Source: an uncultured Neokomagataea sp. (GTDB lineage: Bacteria > Pseudomonadota > Alphaproteobacteria > Acetobacterales > Acetobacteraceae). Taken from it: 64,000 bases of DNA. The DNA is taken from assembly GCF_946476835.1 (NCBI RefSeq), contig NZ_CAMKWA010000006.1, positions 62,001-126,000 on the forward strand, in the 5' to 3' direction. Position numbers and translations under genes: made by a program. Positions 8,438-16,874 of the stretch are shown piece by piece (position 1 is the first letter of the stretch; the number at the start of each line of letters is the position of its first letter). The notes under the pieces are model-generated. The model saw only the letters and a list, made by a program, of their open reading frames with translations, ran no database searches and was not told where the DNA came from.

Positions 8438-8982
8438 TGTTGGCGCAAGGTGCGAAGGGGCTGGGTGCGAAGACGAGCGGTTGTCAGTTGAGCGATGCCA
8501 TGATGATGCCGACGAAAGAGCGATGTCAGCATGATGTGTTGCGGGAAAAGAAGGGTGTGTATCGTGTCGTGAATACGGTCCAGTCTATGTATGACGCGCA
8601 TGATATTGGTGATGATGAGCTGGCGGCTGCGGATCGTTGGTATCGGGAATATCTTTTTGCCACGACGGGTGTGGTTGAAGAGGTGCCTTCTGATGGTCGG
8701 TTCCGTGAAAAAGGCGATATGCACACATGGATGCTTGGGCGCGGTAAATGTTCCGCACGGATATCGGCTATTCGCGATGCGTTAGGTTTGGCGGCACATG
8801 TGCGGTTGGAAATGTTATTGGCGAGGGAAATGACGTTTTCGGCGATGGCTCGGCATATTTATCCGGGTTTGTCGGAAGGGCGTGCACGGATGAAAGTTTC
8901 TGCTCAGTGTTCTTTAGTATTGGAGCAGCTGGTTCATGTGTATGGAAATCTGAAAGGTGTTGAAAATAAAAAATATCATTAA
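8437..8982 (+). CDS. Phage early protein, candidate late-gene activator/antiterminator
   Basis: A 181-residue protein with no family I can name with confidence. Its C-terminal half (about residues 108-170) looks helical and HTH-like: LEMLLAREMTFSAMARHIY followed by SLVLEQLVHVYG, which loosely recalls the DUF6456-type C-terminal helix pair seen in alphaproteobacterial regulators. It is the last gene before a sigma70-like promoter (8997-9025) and an intrinsic terminator (9058-9094) that precede all morphogenesis genes. In lambdoid phages that place is held by the antiterminator Q, so a similar role is plausible but unproven. Confidence 0.65.
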   Translation: MLAQGAKGLGAKTSGCQLSDAMMMPTKERCQHDVLREKKGVYRVVNTVQSMYDAHDIGDDELAAADRWYREYLFATTGVVEEVPSDGRFREKGDMHTWMLGRGKCSARISAIRDALGLAAHVRLEMLLAREMTFSAMARHIYPGLSEGRARMKVSAQCSLVLEQLVHVYGNLKGVENKKYH

Positions 8983-8996
8983 CGATAAATTAACCC

Positions 8997-9025
8997 TTGC
9001 ATTCCGAACGCGTATTATTTATAAG
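8997..9025 (+). promoter_or_regulatory. Candidate late promoter
   Basis: TTGCAT (8997-9002), a 17-bp spacer, then TATAAG (9020-9025): a good sigma70-type match in an AT-rich gap. A transcript starting near 9032 would hit the terminator at 9058-9094 after about 60 nt. Confidence 0.55.
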
Positions 9026-9057
9026 AAGACTATATTGAAGATTTGTATTTACCAACG

Positions 9058-9094
9058 AAAGCCGCTGACCTTCTGGGTGAGCGGCTTTTTTTTA
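9058..9094 (+). terminator. Intrinsic terminator ahead of late genes (tR'-like)
   Basis: Stem 9058-9066 with 9080-9088 (AAAGCCGCT / AGCGGCTTT), followed by an unbroken T run to 9093. It lies between the candidate late promoter and the first late gene (start 9109), so late transcription must read through it. Confidence 0.85.
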
Positions 9095-9108
9095 TTGGGA
9101 TTTATTTT

Positions 9109-9549
9109 ATGACTGTATTGAATACTATTCAGTGTGGGTCAGTTGTTTTTGTTGGTTGGCAGACCATGGTGGTTCTGGAGGTGGGCCATGGTCAGGCTGT
9201 GTTGTGCCCTTTGGTGTATGAAGATGAGGCACCTCATCGTGCTGATATGGCGTTGCATTGGTCAGAATTGGTTGAGGCTGGTTTGAACCGTATTGATGTG
9301 CGGTGCCGAGCTATTCCCTGTCAGCGTGATGTACGGAAATTACGCCTTTTGGGGCATGTGGGCGGCGAAGTGATGGCTCGTATCGTGCCGGCAGCTCTTC
9401 AAGAACAAAAAAGACGTTTGGCTGAACAGCGGGGGGGAGAACGCTGGGCTGAGGCACGGTCGCGGCAGGTGGTGGCCCGGACGCGATTGGCTCGGGAATG
9501 CCGAGATGAGCCGTGTGCCCAAAAAGTTGCGCGTCGGCGGGTTGGTTGA
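9109..9549 (+). CDS. Phage protein of unknown function, first late gene
   Basis: A 146-residue protein. The frame is open upstream to 9043, but that would place the start inside the terminator hairpin, so the ATG at 9109 is chosen. The N-terminal 90 residues are hydrophobic and beta-like (GSVVFVGWQTMVVLEVGHG), perhaps a small SH3-type barrel; the C-terminal third is very rich in Arg and Glu (KRRLAEQRGGER). I do not recognise a family. It lies just before the terminase genes, where small DNA-packaging or HNH proteins often sit, but no HNH motif is visible. Confidence 0.65.
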   Translation: MTVLNTIQCGSVVFVGWQTMVVLEVGHGQAVLCPLVYEDEAPHRADMALHWSELVEAGLNRIDVRCRAIPCQRDVRKLRLLGHVGGEVMARIVPAALQEQKRRLAEQRGGERWAEARSRQVVARTRLARECRDEPCAQKVARRRVG

Positions 9550-9580
9550 AGAGAGACGGGTTGGGGCAAAGGGGCAGAGC

Positions 9581-10033
9581 ATGGTCGGTGAGCGGTCAGT
9601 AAAGAGTGGTCGGTCAGGTGGTGGCCGGACACGTAAGCGCCAAGAGAAGTTCCTGACGCATTTAGCATTAAGCGGAAATATCTCTGAAGCTGGTCGGGTG
9701 GCGGAGGTGCAGCGGGGGACGCTGTATAAGTGGAAGGATACGGATCCTGAGTTTTGTGCGCGTTGGGAAGATGCTTTGGAGGAGGCTGCCGATTGCTTGG
9801 AGGCGGAAGCACGAAGGCGGGCCGTTGAGGGGTATGATGAGCCGATTACCTATGGTGGGAAGGTGGTGTGTAATCCGGAGACGGGGCACCCTTTGATCCG
9901 TAAAAAATATAGTGATGGGTTGATGGCGTTTTTGTTGAAGGCGCATCGTCCTGCGCGGTTTAAAGCGGCTGAAGGCGCTGCGGTGTCTAGCGCAATTTCA
10001 ATTAATATTAGTCATGACGACAACGCTCTTTAA
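9581..10033 (+). CDS. Terminase small subunit
   Basis: The DNA-recognition part of the packaging motor. The 150-residue product has the layout of small terminases with an N-terminal helix-turn-helix: QEKFLTHLALSGNISEAGRV then GTLYKWKDTDPEF, followed by an acidic/helical segment (EEAADCLEAEARRRAVEG) and the common EPITYGGKVV ... LIRKKYSDGLMAFLLKA region that precedes the large-subunit contact. A start at 9506 in the same frame is possible but overlaps the previous gene; the ATG at 9581 has AAGGGG eight bases upstream and is preferred. It overlaps terL by 20 bases. Confidence 0.87.
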   Translation: MVGERSVKSGRSGGGRTRKRQEKFLTHLALSGNISEAGRVAEVQRGTLYKWKDTDPEFCARWEDALEEAADCLEAEARRRAVEGYDEPITYGGKVVCNPETGHPLIRKKYSDGLMAFLLKAHRPARFKAAEGAAVSSAISINISHDDNAL

Positions 10034-11330
10034 ACTCAATGACGGGCAGCGAGATGCTGTGCGGCTTTTGGGGGGGGATGCGCGGCATATTCTTTTGCGG
10101 GGTGGCTCTCGTTCTGGGAAGACGTTTGTTCTGATGCGTGCGGTTATTATTCGTGCGTTGAAAGAGCCAGAGAGTCGGCATGGGGTGTTTCGGCATCGTT
10201 TGACGGCGCTTAAGGCGTCTGTGTTGCGGGATACGTTTCCGAAGGTCATGCAGAAATGTTTTCCGCAGGTGGTTTGGAAGTTGGACCGGCAAGAGTCTGT
10301 CGTGACGTTTCCGAATGGTTCATCCATTTTATTTGGTGGGCTGGATGATGAGCAGCGGACGGAAAAAATTCTCGGTTTGGAATTTTCAACGGTTTATTTG
10401 AATGAGGCGAGCCAGATTAGTTATGGCGCGCGGAATATGTTGTTGACGCGACTGGCGCAGAAAACGGGTTTGGTAAATCGGGAATATATTGATGCGAACC
10501 CGCCGAGTGTGGGGCATTGGTTATATTCATTATTTGAGACAGGTATTGAACCGAAATCGGGGGAGCCGCTGGGTAATCCCGCATTATATGCGACGATGAT
10601 TTTGAATCCGCACGCCAACCGGGAGAATTTGAGTCCGGAATATTTGGCGGCGTTGGAAGCATTGCCGGAACGGGAACGGCGACGCTTTTTGCATGGTGAG
10701 TATCAGGTGGCTGTTGAGGGAGCGTTGTGGCGCTTGGAGATGTTCCGGCGGGAAGCGGCGGTGACGTCTGTGACCCGGCAGGATGTGGCGGCACGGATGC
10801 GGCGTATTGTGGTGGCTGTTGATCCTTCGGGGGCGTCTGGGCCGGAAGATACGCGGTCTGATGAAATTGGGATTGTTGTGTGTGGTGTGGATGCGCAGGG
10901 GGTAGGTCATGTTCTGGAAGATGTGTCTGCGCGGGATAGTCCGGCGGGTTGGGCGGCGCGCGCGTTGCGTGCTTTGGATGAATGGGGTGCGGAACGTATT
11001 GTTGCGGAGCGTAATTTTGGCGGTGCCTTGGTGGAAGGAACGCTCCGCAGTGTGAGGGCACATGCACCGGTGAAAATGGTGACGGCCGCGCGTGGTAAGG
11101 CTGCACGAGCGGAGCCGGTTGCAGCGTTATATGAAGTCGGAAAAGTTGTTCATCATGGGCGTTTTGCGGCTTTAGAAGAGCAGCTCTGTTACTTCTCTGT
11201 GAGTGGTTACCGTGGGGCGCGGTCTCCAGATCGAGCGGATGCGATGGTCTGGGGGTTGAGTGAAGTGATGTTGTCATCAGGGGGGCAGGCAGCGAGTTGG
11301 GGCTCGTCTGGTTTTTCCTTGATGCGGTGA
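10014..11330 (+). CDS. terL: Terminase large subunit (packaging ATPase/nuclease)
   Basis: A 438-residue PBSX/phage-type large terminase that drives DNA into the procapsid and cuts it. Walker A is RGGSRSGKT (about residues 29-37); a Walker B-like strand FSTVYLNEASQI lies near residues 126-137; the RNase H-like nuclease domain starts at VVAVDPSGASGPED (about residue 264) with further acidic residues in VAERNFGGA and SPDRADAMVWG near the C-terminus. The length is typical. It overlaps terS and is followed by a small hairpin with a T run before the portal gene. Confidence 0.95.
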   Translation: MTTTLFKLNDGQRDAVRLLGGDARHILLRGGSRSGKTFVLMRAVIIRALKEPESRHGVFRHRLTALKASVLRDTFPKVMQKCFPQVVWKLDRQESVVTFPNGSSILFGGLDDEQRTEKILGLEFSTVYLNEASQISYGARNMLLTRLAQKTGLVNREYIDANPPSVGHWLYSLFETGIEPKSGEPLGNPALYATMILNPHANRENLSPEYLAALEALPERERRRFLHGEYQVAVEGALWRLEMFRREAAVTSVTRQDVAARMRRIVVAVDPSGASGPEDTRSDEIGIVVCGVDAQGVGHVLEDVSARDSPAGWAARALRALDEWGAERIVAERNFGGALVEGTLRSVRAHAPVKMVTAARGKAARAEPVAALYEVGKVVHHGRFAALEEQLCYFSVSGYRGARSPDRADAMVWGLSEVMLSSGGQAASWGSSGFSLMR

Positions 11331-11332
11331 CG

Positions 11333-11350
11333 AAAGCTACGGGCTTTTTT
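11333..11350 (+). terminator. Weak intrinsic terminator-like hairpin between terL and portal
   Basis: A 5-bp stem (11333-11337 with 11343-11347) with a 5-nt loop runs into a T run. Weak on its own, but it repeats the pattern of hairpins placed in gaps of the late region. Confidence 0.45.
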
Positions 11351-11372
11351 CGTTTTCAAAATTGGAGAACTC

Positions 11373-12809
11373 ATGGACTGGTTGTCCCTGCAACAGCGTT
11401 ATGCTGTGCCGACGGGTGCTTCGGCGCGTACGGCACGTTTGTTGGCGCTTCGACGTGTGTTGGACGGCACGCAATATGATGCGTTATCGTATCCTTTTGC
11501 GCAGGAGCGTTCGGGGGCGGGGGAATATATTCCGTTGTCGAACCGTCGTCCCGCAGTGCGTACAAATATGTGCCGTACTGTGGTGGATGACGCAGTATCG
11601 CTTTTATTTGGTGACTCACACTGGCCAAGTTTGGTGGTGGATGATCCGCGTGTGGCGGACGCAATGGGGATGTTTGCGTCTCAGACGCGGTTGGCTTCGT
11701 TGATGATGGAAGCGGCGACGTTGGGCTCTGTTGGGTCTGTTGCGATGTTGTTTGAAGTGTCTGCTGGGGTTCCGAGATTATCAGTGTTGGATACGGCGTA
11801 TTTAACGCCGTTTTGGGATGATGCCAGTGGTGAGTTGCTGCGGGTTGAAGAACGCTTTTTGGTTTATGGGCGTGATTTAGCGGCGCAGGGATATCCGATT
11901 GCTCAGGATTTGTTGGGGGCGCAGTTCTGGTGGCAACGCATTTGGACGCCGATGGATTGTATTGTGTCCGTTCCATGGATGGTGGGGATGGATGGTGGGG
12001 CACGGGATGAGCGGCGCTCTGTGCATCATGGGTTGGGTTTTGTTCCGATCGTATGGATGCGAAATTTGGGCATGCATTCCGGGCGTGATCCGGAAGGTGA
12101 GTGCACGTTTGAGCGGGCCATAGATACGGTCATTGAGGCGGATTATTTGCTTTCGCAGGCTGGGCGAGGGCTAAAATATGGCTCTGATCCGACGCTTGTT
12201 TTGAAGACAGGTGGTTTGGCGGAAGGGGTGGCGCATCAAGGTGGGGCGGCAGCGGCGCTGACGTTGCCGCCTGAAGGTGATGCTAAGCTGTTGGAAATTA
12301 ATGGCAGTGCAGCGGGAGCAGTGCTCGATCATTATCGGGAGTTGCGCCACATTGTTTTGGAGCAATTGCACGGTAATCGGGCGCATGGGGATAGGCTTTC
12401 TGGCGCGCAATCTGGCCGTGCGATGGAGATGATGTGCCAGCCGTTGATTTGGTTGGTGGACCGGCTCCGTCATTCGTATGGCGAGGGAGCTTTGCTTGAA
12501 GTGTATCGGATGGCCTGCCGCTTTTCGCGGGTGCTGGAAAATGGATTGCGGCTGGGCGGTGTGTTGGTCAAGGACCTGCCACTTTGTCGGTTAAGTTTAC
12601 GTTGGCCGCCATGGTTTCCGGTTGCTGATCAGGAGTTGCAGGCTCTGGCTCAGGGCTTGGTAACGGCGGTGTCGAACGGGATTGTGAGCCGGGAAACGGC
12701 GACGAAAATGTTCGCTACGGCGTCTGGTCATCCAGATCCCGGCTTGGAATGGGCTGCGCTTGAGCGGTGTTCTGCATCTACGGGTGCTTTTAATTCGATG
12801 AGGAAATGA
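11373..12809 (+). CDS. Phage portal protein
   Basis: A 478-residue portal forming the dodecameric gate for DNA in the capsid vertex. It follows terL, its length is usual for SPP1 gp6/P22-like portals, and it shows an N-terminal region with TNMCRTVVDDAVSLLFGD, a central beta-rich wing and a long C-terminal helix (GNRAHGDRLSGAQSGRAMEM then the VDRLRHSYGEGALLEV stem/crown helices). The ATG at 11373 has GGAG seven bases upstream. The stop overlaps the scaffold start. Assignment is from position plus layout; the sequence is diverged. Confidence 0.88.
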   Translation: MDWLSLQQRYAVPTGASARTARLLALRRVLDGTQYDALSYPFAQERSGAGEYIPLSNRRPAVRTNMCRTVVDDAVSLLFGDSHWPSLVVDDPRVADAMGMFASQTRLASLMMEAATLGSVGSVAMLFEVSAGVPRLSVLDTAYLTPFWDDASGELLRVEERFLVYGRDLAAQGYPIAQDLLGAQFWWQRIWTPMDCIVSVPWMVGMDGGARDERRSVHHGLGFVPIVWMRNLGMHSGRDPEGECTFERAIDTVIEADYLLSQAGRGLKYGSDPTLVLKTGGLAEGVAHQGGAAAALTLPPEGDAKLLEINGSAAGAVLDHYRELRHIVLEQLHGNRAHGDRLSGAQSGRAMEMMCQPLIWLVDRLRHSYGEGALLEVYRMACRFSRVLENGLRLGGVLVKDLPLCRLSLRWPPWFPVADQELQALAQGLVTAVSNGIVSRETATKMFATASGHPDPGLEWAALERCSASTGAFNSMRK

Positions 12810-13303
12810 TGTCGAATTCTCGAGAGAAATCCGTGAGCGATGATGCGCTGCGGCAAGCGTTGGAAGCTGCGCAAAGTGAAGTAAACTCTATGCGTGGTGA
12901 GATGGATGCGCTGTTGGCGCGTCAGGACGCTATGGCGCGGACGCATGAGGAAGCTTTGTCCCGTGTGAAGACGGAGAGCAATCGTGAGGTTGTGACTGCG
13001 GCTTTGCGTGCGGAGGCGATGCGGATGGGGGCGCATAACCCGGATGATGTTGTACGTTTGCTTGATGTGAGTGGTGTGCGCCGTGATGAGGGTGGCGCTA
13101 TTATCGGTGTGACAGAAGCTTTAGAAAATGCTCGGCGTGAGCGGGCATATTTGTTTGGTGAGCAGGTGCGGCCGGGTGTGGCTCTAGGTACGACGATGGC
13201 ACATGGCGCGCCGCGCCCTGGGGGGCTGGAGCCTTTTGATGCGCGCTCTGCCTCGAGCACGGATTATGAAGCGCGTAAGTGGCAGTTTTTAGCGCGTTCT
13301 TAA
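12806..13303 (+). CDS. Phage scaffold protein (coiled coil)
   Basis: A 165-residue protein with a predicted coiled coil over about residues 10-65 (ALRQALEAAQSEVNSMRGEM...EEALSRVKTE), a middle helical part and a Gly/Pro-rich end. Position between portal and coat, size and helix content fit an internal scaffold of the gp20 type that guides coat assembly and is then released. No prohead protease is present in the cluster, so it probably exits intact as in P22. It starts by ATGA overlap with the portal gene. Confident on the structural class, less on detail. Confidence 0.8.
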   Translation: MMSNSREKSVSDDALRQALEAAQSEVNSMRGEMDALLARQDAMARTHEEALSRVKTESNREVVTAALRAEAMRMGAHNPDDVVRLLDVSGVRRDEGGAIIGVTEALENARRERAYLFGEQVRPGVALGTTMAHGAPRPGGLEPFDARSASSTDYEARKWQFLARS

Positions 13304-13367
13304 AAAATTCTGGCGTATTTTAACAGTTTTTACGCGTGTTTAACGCGGTATTTTACGGGGTATATTT

Positions 13368-14747
13368 ATGAGTATTGATAATTTTCCAGTTCAGCTTCAA
13401 GCCGCCATTCAGCAAGGTTTTCTGGCTCGTGAGTTCGAAAATGGTTTGAAATCTCGTTTGGGTTTTCGTCAGGTAGCAGATCGCGAGGTTTTTCCGAATG
13501 CTATTGGTGAAACGCTGACGAAGACGCGTAAAAGCTTGAAGGCACCAGTGACGACGCCGATGAACCCAACGGCGAACACGAATTTTGATAATGGTATGAG
13601 CCCATCAGGCTGGTCTATCGAACAATATACGCTGGGTATTAATCAGTATGGCGATACGATTGATCTGAACATGGTGACGTCCGGTGTTGGGATTGCATCA
13701 CAATTTTTGGCGAATGCGAATACGAACGGTATTCAGGCGATGCAGTCCTTGGATCGTCTGGCTCGGAACACGTTGTTTGGTGGCGCGCCGGGTGGTGTGG
13801 GTGGTTATCTGGGCGGTAATACGCGTGTTATTACGACGCTAGGTGCGGCTGCGACGGCTGTGCAAGTTGATGATGTTCGTGGTTTCCAGTCGGTTATTGT
13901 TGGTGGTCAGGTCGTTCCGGTCGGTACGAGCAATGGCCTGACGGTGACGGTTGGTGCGGGTTCGTACACGTTGATTGCGGTTGTTCCAGATGCTGTGAAT
14001 GTGTCCACTGCGCCGGGTGGTGTGTCGGGTGTTCTGCAATTCTCGGCGAATGTATCGGTTTCGGATGGTACGGCGGGTCAGGCTGTTGTTGCGGCGACGG
14101 CACCTATGGTTATTCGCCCGAACGGTCGTTTGACGACGGCAGCGTTGCAGACAGCAAGTGCGAAGGGGCTAGCGGACACGCTGGGCCTACAACAGGTTCT
14201 GGCAGGTGTAGCGACGCTGCGGCGTAATAACGTACCGATGATTAATGGTGCGTATCATTGTTATTTGGATGATCTGCAACTGCTGTCTCTGTTCCGTGAT
14301 GATGACTTTAAGCAGCTTTATCGTGGTGCTTATGGTTCGGAAGAGTATCGTTCTGGCCAAGTGATTGAATTGTTGGGGGTACGGTTTATTCCGACCACTG
14401 AAGCGCCGCAGCAGGCTTCTTTGGGTGCGGGTACCATTCATCGTGCTTTGCTGTTGGGTCAAGGTGCTTTGATTGAGGGTGATTGTGCTTTGACGGGGCA
14501 TTCAGACATTCCGGATGCTGAGCGTGCGCTGATTGAAATGGTGGATGGTGTCGCGATGGTGACACGTGAGCCGCTGGATCGTTTGCGCCAGATTATTGCG
14601 CAATCTTGGTATTGGATTGGTGGCTTTGCGTTGCCGACGGATGTGACGGCCAATGTGAATATTATTCCGACGGCGACGAATGCATATTTGAAACGTGGTG
14701 TTGTGATTGAGAGTTTGGGTACGGATGCTCTTGGTTTGACGTTCTGA
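13368..14747 (+). CDS. Major capsid (coat) protein
   Basis: A 459-residue coat protein of probable HK97 fold in the P22-like group. The N-terminal arm and spine (residues 1-145) include WSIEQYTLGINQYGDTIDLN; a beta-rich, Gly/Val/Thr-rich insertion (about residues 147-245) looks like a separate surface domain; the P-domain and last strand contain NGAYHCYLDDLQ, GYLGG-type turns and LLGVRFIPTTEAPQQ. The length is larger than an unmodified HK97 coat (about 300) because of the insertion. An intrinsic terminator follows directly, which may limit downstream genes relative to coat. Confidence 0.9.
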   Translation: MSIDNFPVQLQAAIQQGFLAREFENGLKSRLGFRQVADREVFPNAIGETLTKTRKSLKAPVTTPMNPTANTNFDNGMSPSGWSIEQYTLGINQYGDTIDLNMVTSGVGIASQFLANANTNGIQAMQSLDRLARNTLFGGAPGGVGGYLGGNTRVITTLGAAATAVQVDDVRGFQSVIVGGQVVPVGTSNGLTVTVGAGSYTLIAVVPDAVNVSTAPGGVSGVLQFSANVSVSDGTAGQAVVAATAPMVIRPNGRLTTAALQTASAKGLADTLGLQQVLAGVATLRRNNVPMINGAYHCYLDDLQLLSLFRDDDFKQLYRGAYGSEEYRSGQVIELLGVRFIPTTEAPQQASLGAGTIHRALLLGQGALIEGDCALTGHSDIPDAERALIEMVDGVAMVTREPLDRLRQIIAQSWYWIGGFALPTDVTANVNIIPTATNAYLKRGVVIESLGTDALGLTF

Positions 14748-14759
14748 GGTGAATGGAAA

Positions 14760-14787
14760 AGGCGGTGCGTTGAGCATCGCCTTTTTT
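14760..14787 (+). terminator. Intrinsic terminator after coat gene
   Basis: Stem GGCGGTGC (14761-14768) with GCATCGCC (14774-14781), one G-U pair, followed by TTTTTT. It lies between the coat stop (14747) and the next start (14802). Confidence 0.85.
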
Positions 14788-14801
14788 AATGTGAGGTGGG
14801 T

Positions 14802-15203
14802 ATGTCTGAATCTTTAGGTCTGTCCGTCGATATTTTGACGGATAGCGAGAAAATGGATGTGCGCCGCTTTTGTGGGTATCCGGCGATTGGGGCTTTGAAT
14901 ACGGGGCAAGAATCTTGGCGTTTCTTCAAAGTTGAGGGGGCGTTGGAGTGGCGGATACAGAATTTGTCTGCGGCGGAATTGCAGCAAGTGCGCCTGTATT
15001 TGATGCAGCTTTATCCGTTGGAAAAGGCGTTATTAGGGGCATCAGATAATCTGGATACTGCGCAAGCGGCGAGTTGGACGCATAATGCGCGCGAAGTGCA
15101 AGATCGTATGGCGCTGTTTACGGTTTGGCGTCGACGTTTATGTGCGTTTCTGGGGGTTGGTGGCGGACTTGAGTTACAAGATGGCCGTGCTGTTGTCATT
15201 TGA
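14802..15203 (+). CDS. Head-tail connector (head completion/adaptor) protein, putative
   Basis: A 133-residue protein directly after the coat gene. It is mainly helical (DSEKMDVRRFCGYPAIGALN, LSAAELQQVRLYLMQLYPLE) with a C-terminal Trp/Arg-rich helix, the layout of gp15/HK97 gp6-like adaptors that bind the portal. A GTG two codons upstream is possible, but the ATG at 14802 has GAGG at a good distance. Function is inferred from size, position and helix content. Confidence 0.7.
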   Translation: MSESLGLSVDILTDSEKMDVRRFCGYPAIGALNTGQESWRFFKVEGALEWRIQNLSAAELQQVRLYLMQLYPLEKALLGASDNLDTAQAASWTHNAREVQDRMALFTVWRRRLCAFLGVGGGLELQDGRAVVI

Positions 15204-15214
15204 GGGGGCACGGC

Positions 15215-15814
15215 GTGCGATCTGATCTTTTGGCGTTAAAGTTAGGGCGTGGTTATGCGAAGGCGGCTCAAATTTTGGGGCGGTCTGGAGTGCAGTACCG
15301 ACCAACGGATGGGATGTCTGCGCTGACAGTGCCGTATGCGTCTCCCATGCTAGCGTTTGATGTGGACCCCTCTTTTTCGGGGGTAAAACCTGCGGGGTGG
15401 GGTGTAGTTGCACGGTATGTTTTGTCGGACCGACTGAGTGATACACGGGTTGGCGATGTTTTGACGTGTGGTAGTCAGAATTTTTTTGTGGCTGCAGTTG
15501 ATGTGAGTACGCCAGCTCTGTGCATTGCTTGTGATCAGATTGTTAGCGTGAGTGCGGTGAGTGGTGGCAGTGGTGTGGTGGTGTCTGGCTGTCCGGCGGC
15601 GATTATTCTGCGGTCCAAGGGAGAGAATGCGCAAAGTGGCATGCCGGGATCTGCTCGACCTGGGCAATTCGTACTGTATTTACCACATTTGCCGGGGGTC
15701 ATGTTGCGTCCGTATATGACAGTGACGTCAGATAATGGGGCGGCATATACCATTAATTCGGCAGAAAAATCGGCGTGGGGATTTCGCTGCGTATTGTCCT
15801 TACAGCAGGTTTGA
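15215..15814 (+). CDS. Phage head-tail joining protein, putative
   Basis: A 199-residue protein starting with GTG; GAGGGG lies seven bases upstream, and this decides against a TTG five codons earlier. The N-terminus is a short helix (LLALKLGRGYAKAAQILG) followed by beta-rich sequence with PYASPMLAFDV and VGDVLTCGSQNFFVAAV. The order after coat and adaptor suggests a head-closure or neck role. I cannot name a family. Confidence 0.6.
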   Translation: MRSDLLALKLGRGYAKAAQILGRSGVQYRPTDGMSALTVPYASPMLAFDVDPSFSGVKPAGWGVVARYVLSDRLSDTRVGDVLTCGSQNFFVAAVDVSTPALCIACDQIVSVSAVSGGSGVVVSGCPAAIILRSKGENAQSGMPGSARPGQFVLYLPHLPGVMLRPYMTVTSDNGAAYTINSAEKSAWGFRCVLSLQQV

Positions 15815-15823
15815 GGGGGAAAG

Positions 15824-16792
15824 ATGGCGGGTCTATCGCAGGTCGGTCAAGCTTTGGCCTATCAATGTGCTCAGTTGACTTATCCGCAAGGTTTGCATGC
15901 AGAAAGTGTAACGGGGCGGCAGGTCATTATTCGGCGTGGGTGGTTATTGCCGAATGATATGTTTGCGGTGCAGGGAATACGTAATAATGTTGATTACCTG
16001 ACTATTACGATGGTGCCGCGTAATACGCAGACATTACCAGAGCCTTTGGGGAGGCCATGGACAGTCCGCCGGCGTGTGGAGGCGACGGTTGGTATTGTGC
16101 AAATGGGTGATGGGCGAGTTCAGGTTATCTTTCCTTCTGCTGATGTGCCGACCGGTGTGGTGGGTATTTGGACTGAGGATGGACGCTCGGCCGCGAGTGC
16201 GGTGATGGTTGGTGATACGCCGGGGTCTGTTGCGGAGGCATTAGCGTCTCAATTGAATGGGGCAACGGTTGATGGGGCGGTGTTGTCTGTGCCTGAGTGT
16301 GCCTTGATGGGGCGTGTGAGTGGATATGGTGAATCTGTTCGGACTGTAAGGCGCCAGACACAGCGTTATCGGTTGTCCATTTGGACCGCGGATGCATCTG
16401 TCCGTGAGGTACTTGGGGACGTCGTGGATACGGCTTTGGCCGATATGAGTTGGTTGCCTTTAATGGGTGGTGGGCAGGGGCAAATTCGTTTTGCGGGTGT
16501 TGAAGATGTCGACACGATGCAAAATGAAACGTTGTTTCGGCGTGATTATTTCTACGATATTCAATTTGATGCGGAACAAGTGCAGTGGTCGTCAGAATTA
16601 ATGTTTGGCGGTGGGCAGCTTGATTCTGCTTCCGTTGAGGCATGGGGGGAGCGTGTGCCGCCCTTTAATCCGGCGGTAGTAGAACATGCTTTGCAGTCCA
16701 TGAAAAATGCTGAAATGCAGCAAGCTGGGAAAGCTGTTTACCCTGGAATGGTTGTTGATGCGTTTGGAACAGTGAGTGCTGTAAGCGATTGA
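15824..16792 (+). CDS. Phage structural protein of unknown function (neck/tail terminator region)
   Basis: A 322-residue protein placed between the connectors and the sheath gene. It contains IRNNVDYLTITMVPRNTQTL near residue 50, a beta-rich middle and a later region (RRQTQRYRLSIWTADASVRE, about residues 180-200) that resembles tail-terminator proteins, which often have this RYRLSIW...VR..L style. It may therefore combine two domains; a tail-terminator role is an inference. It starts 9 bases after the previous stop with GGGGGA as ribosome site and is followed by an intrinsic terminator. Confidence 0.65.
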   Translation: MAGLSQVGQALAYQCAQLTYPQGLHAESVTGRQVIIRRGWLLPNDMFAVQGIRNNVDYLTITMVPRNTQTLPEPLGRPWTVRRRVEATVGIVQMGDGRVQVIFPSADVPTGVVGIWTEDGRSAASAVMVGDTPGSVAEALASQLNGATVDGAVLSVPECALMGRVSGYGESVRTVRRQTQRYRLSIWTADASVREVLGDVVDTALADMSWLPLMGGGQGQIRFAGVEDVDTMQNETLFRRDYFYDIQFDAEQVQWSSELMFGGGQLDSASVEAWGERVPPFNPAVVEHALQSMKNAEMQQAGKAVYPGMVVDAFGTVSAVSD

Positions 16793-16826
16793 TCGTTCTT
16801 CGCTGAGTATAGTTTTTAATGTGTAA

Positions 16827-16856
16827 AACCTCTGTCTTTTGGGCAGAGGTTTTTTG
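16827..16856 (+). terminator. Intrinsic terminator before tail sheath gene
   Basis: Stem AACCTCTG (16827-16834) with CAGAGGTT (16844-16851), followed by more T residues. It separates the head/neck genes from the tail genes. Confidence 0.85.
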
Positions 16857-16874
16857 TTTTGGGAATGAAGCAGA

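Noticed and set aside
10417..11277. Leftward 286-codon frame antisense to terL
   Set aside because: Pro/His/Ser-rich composition typical of an antisense shadow of a G-rich gene; terL on the other strand has full family motifs.
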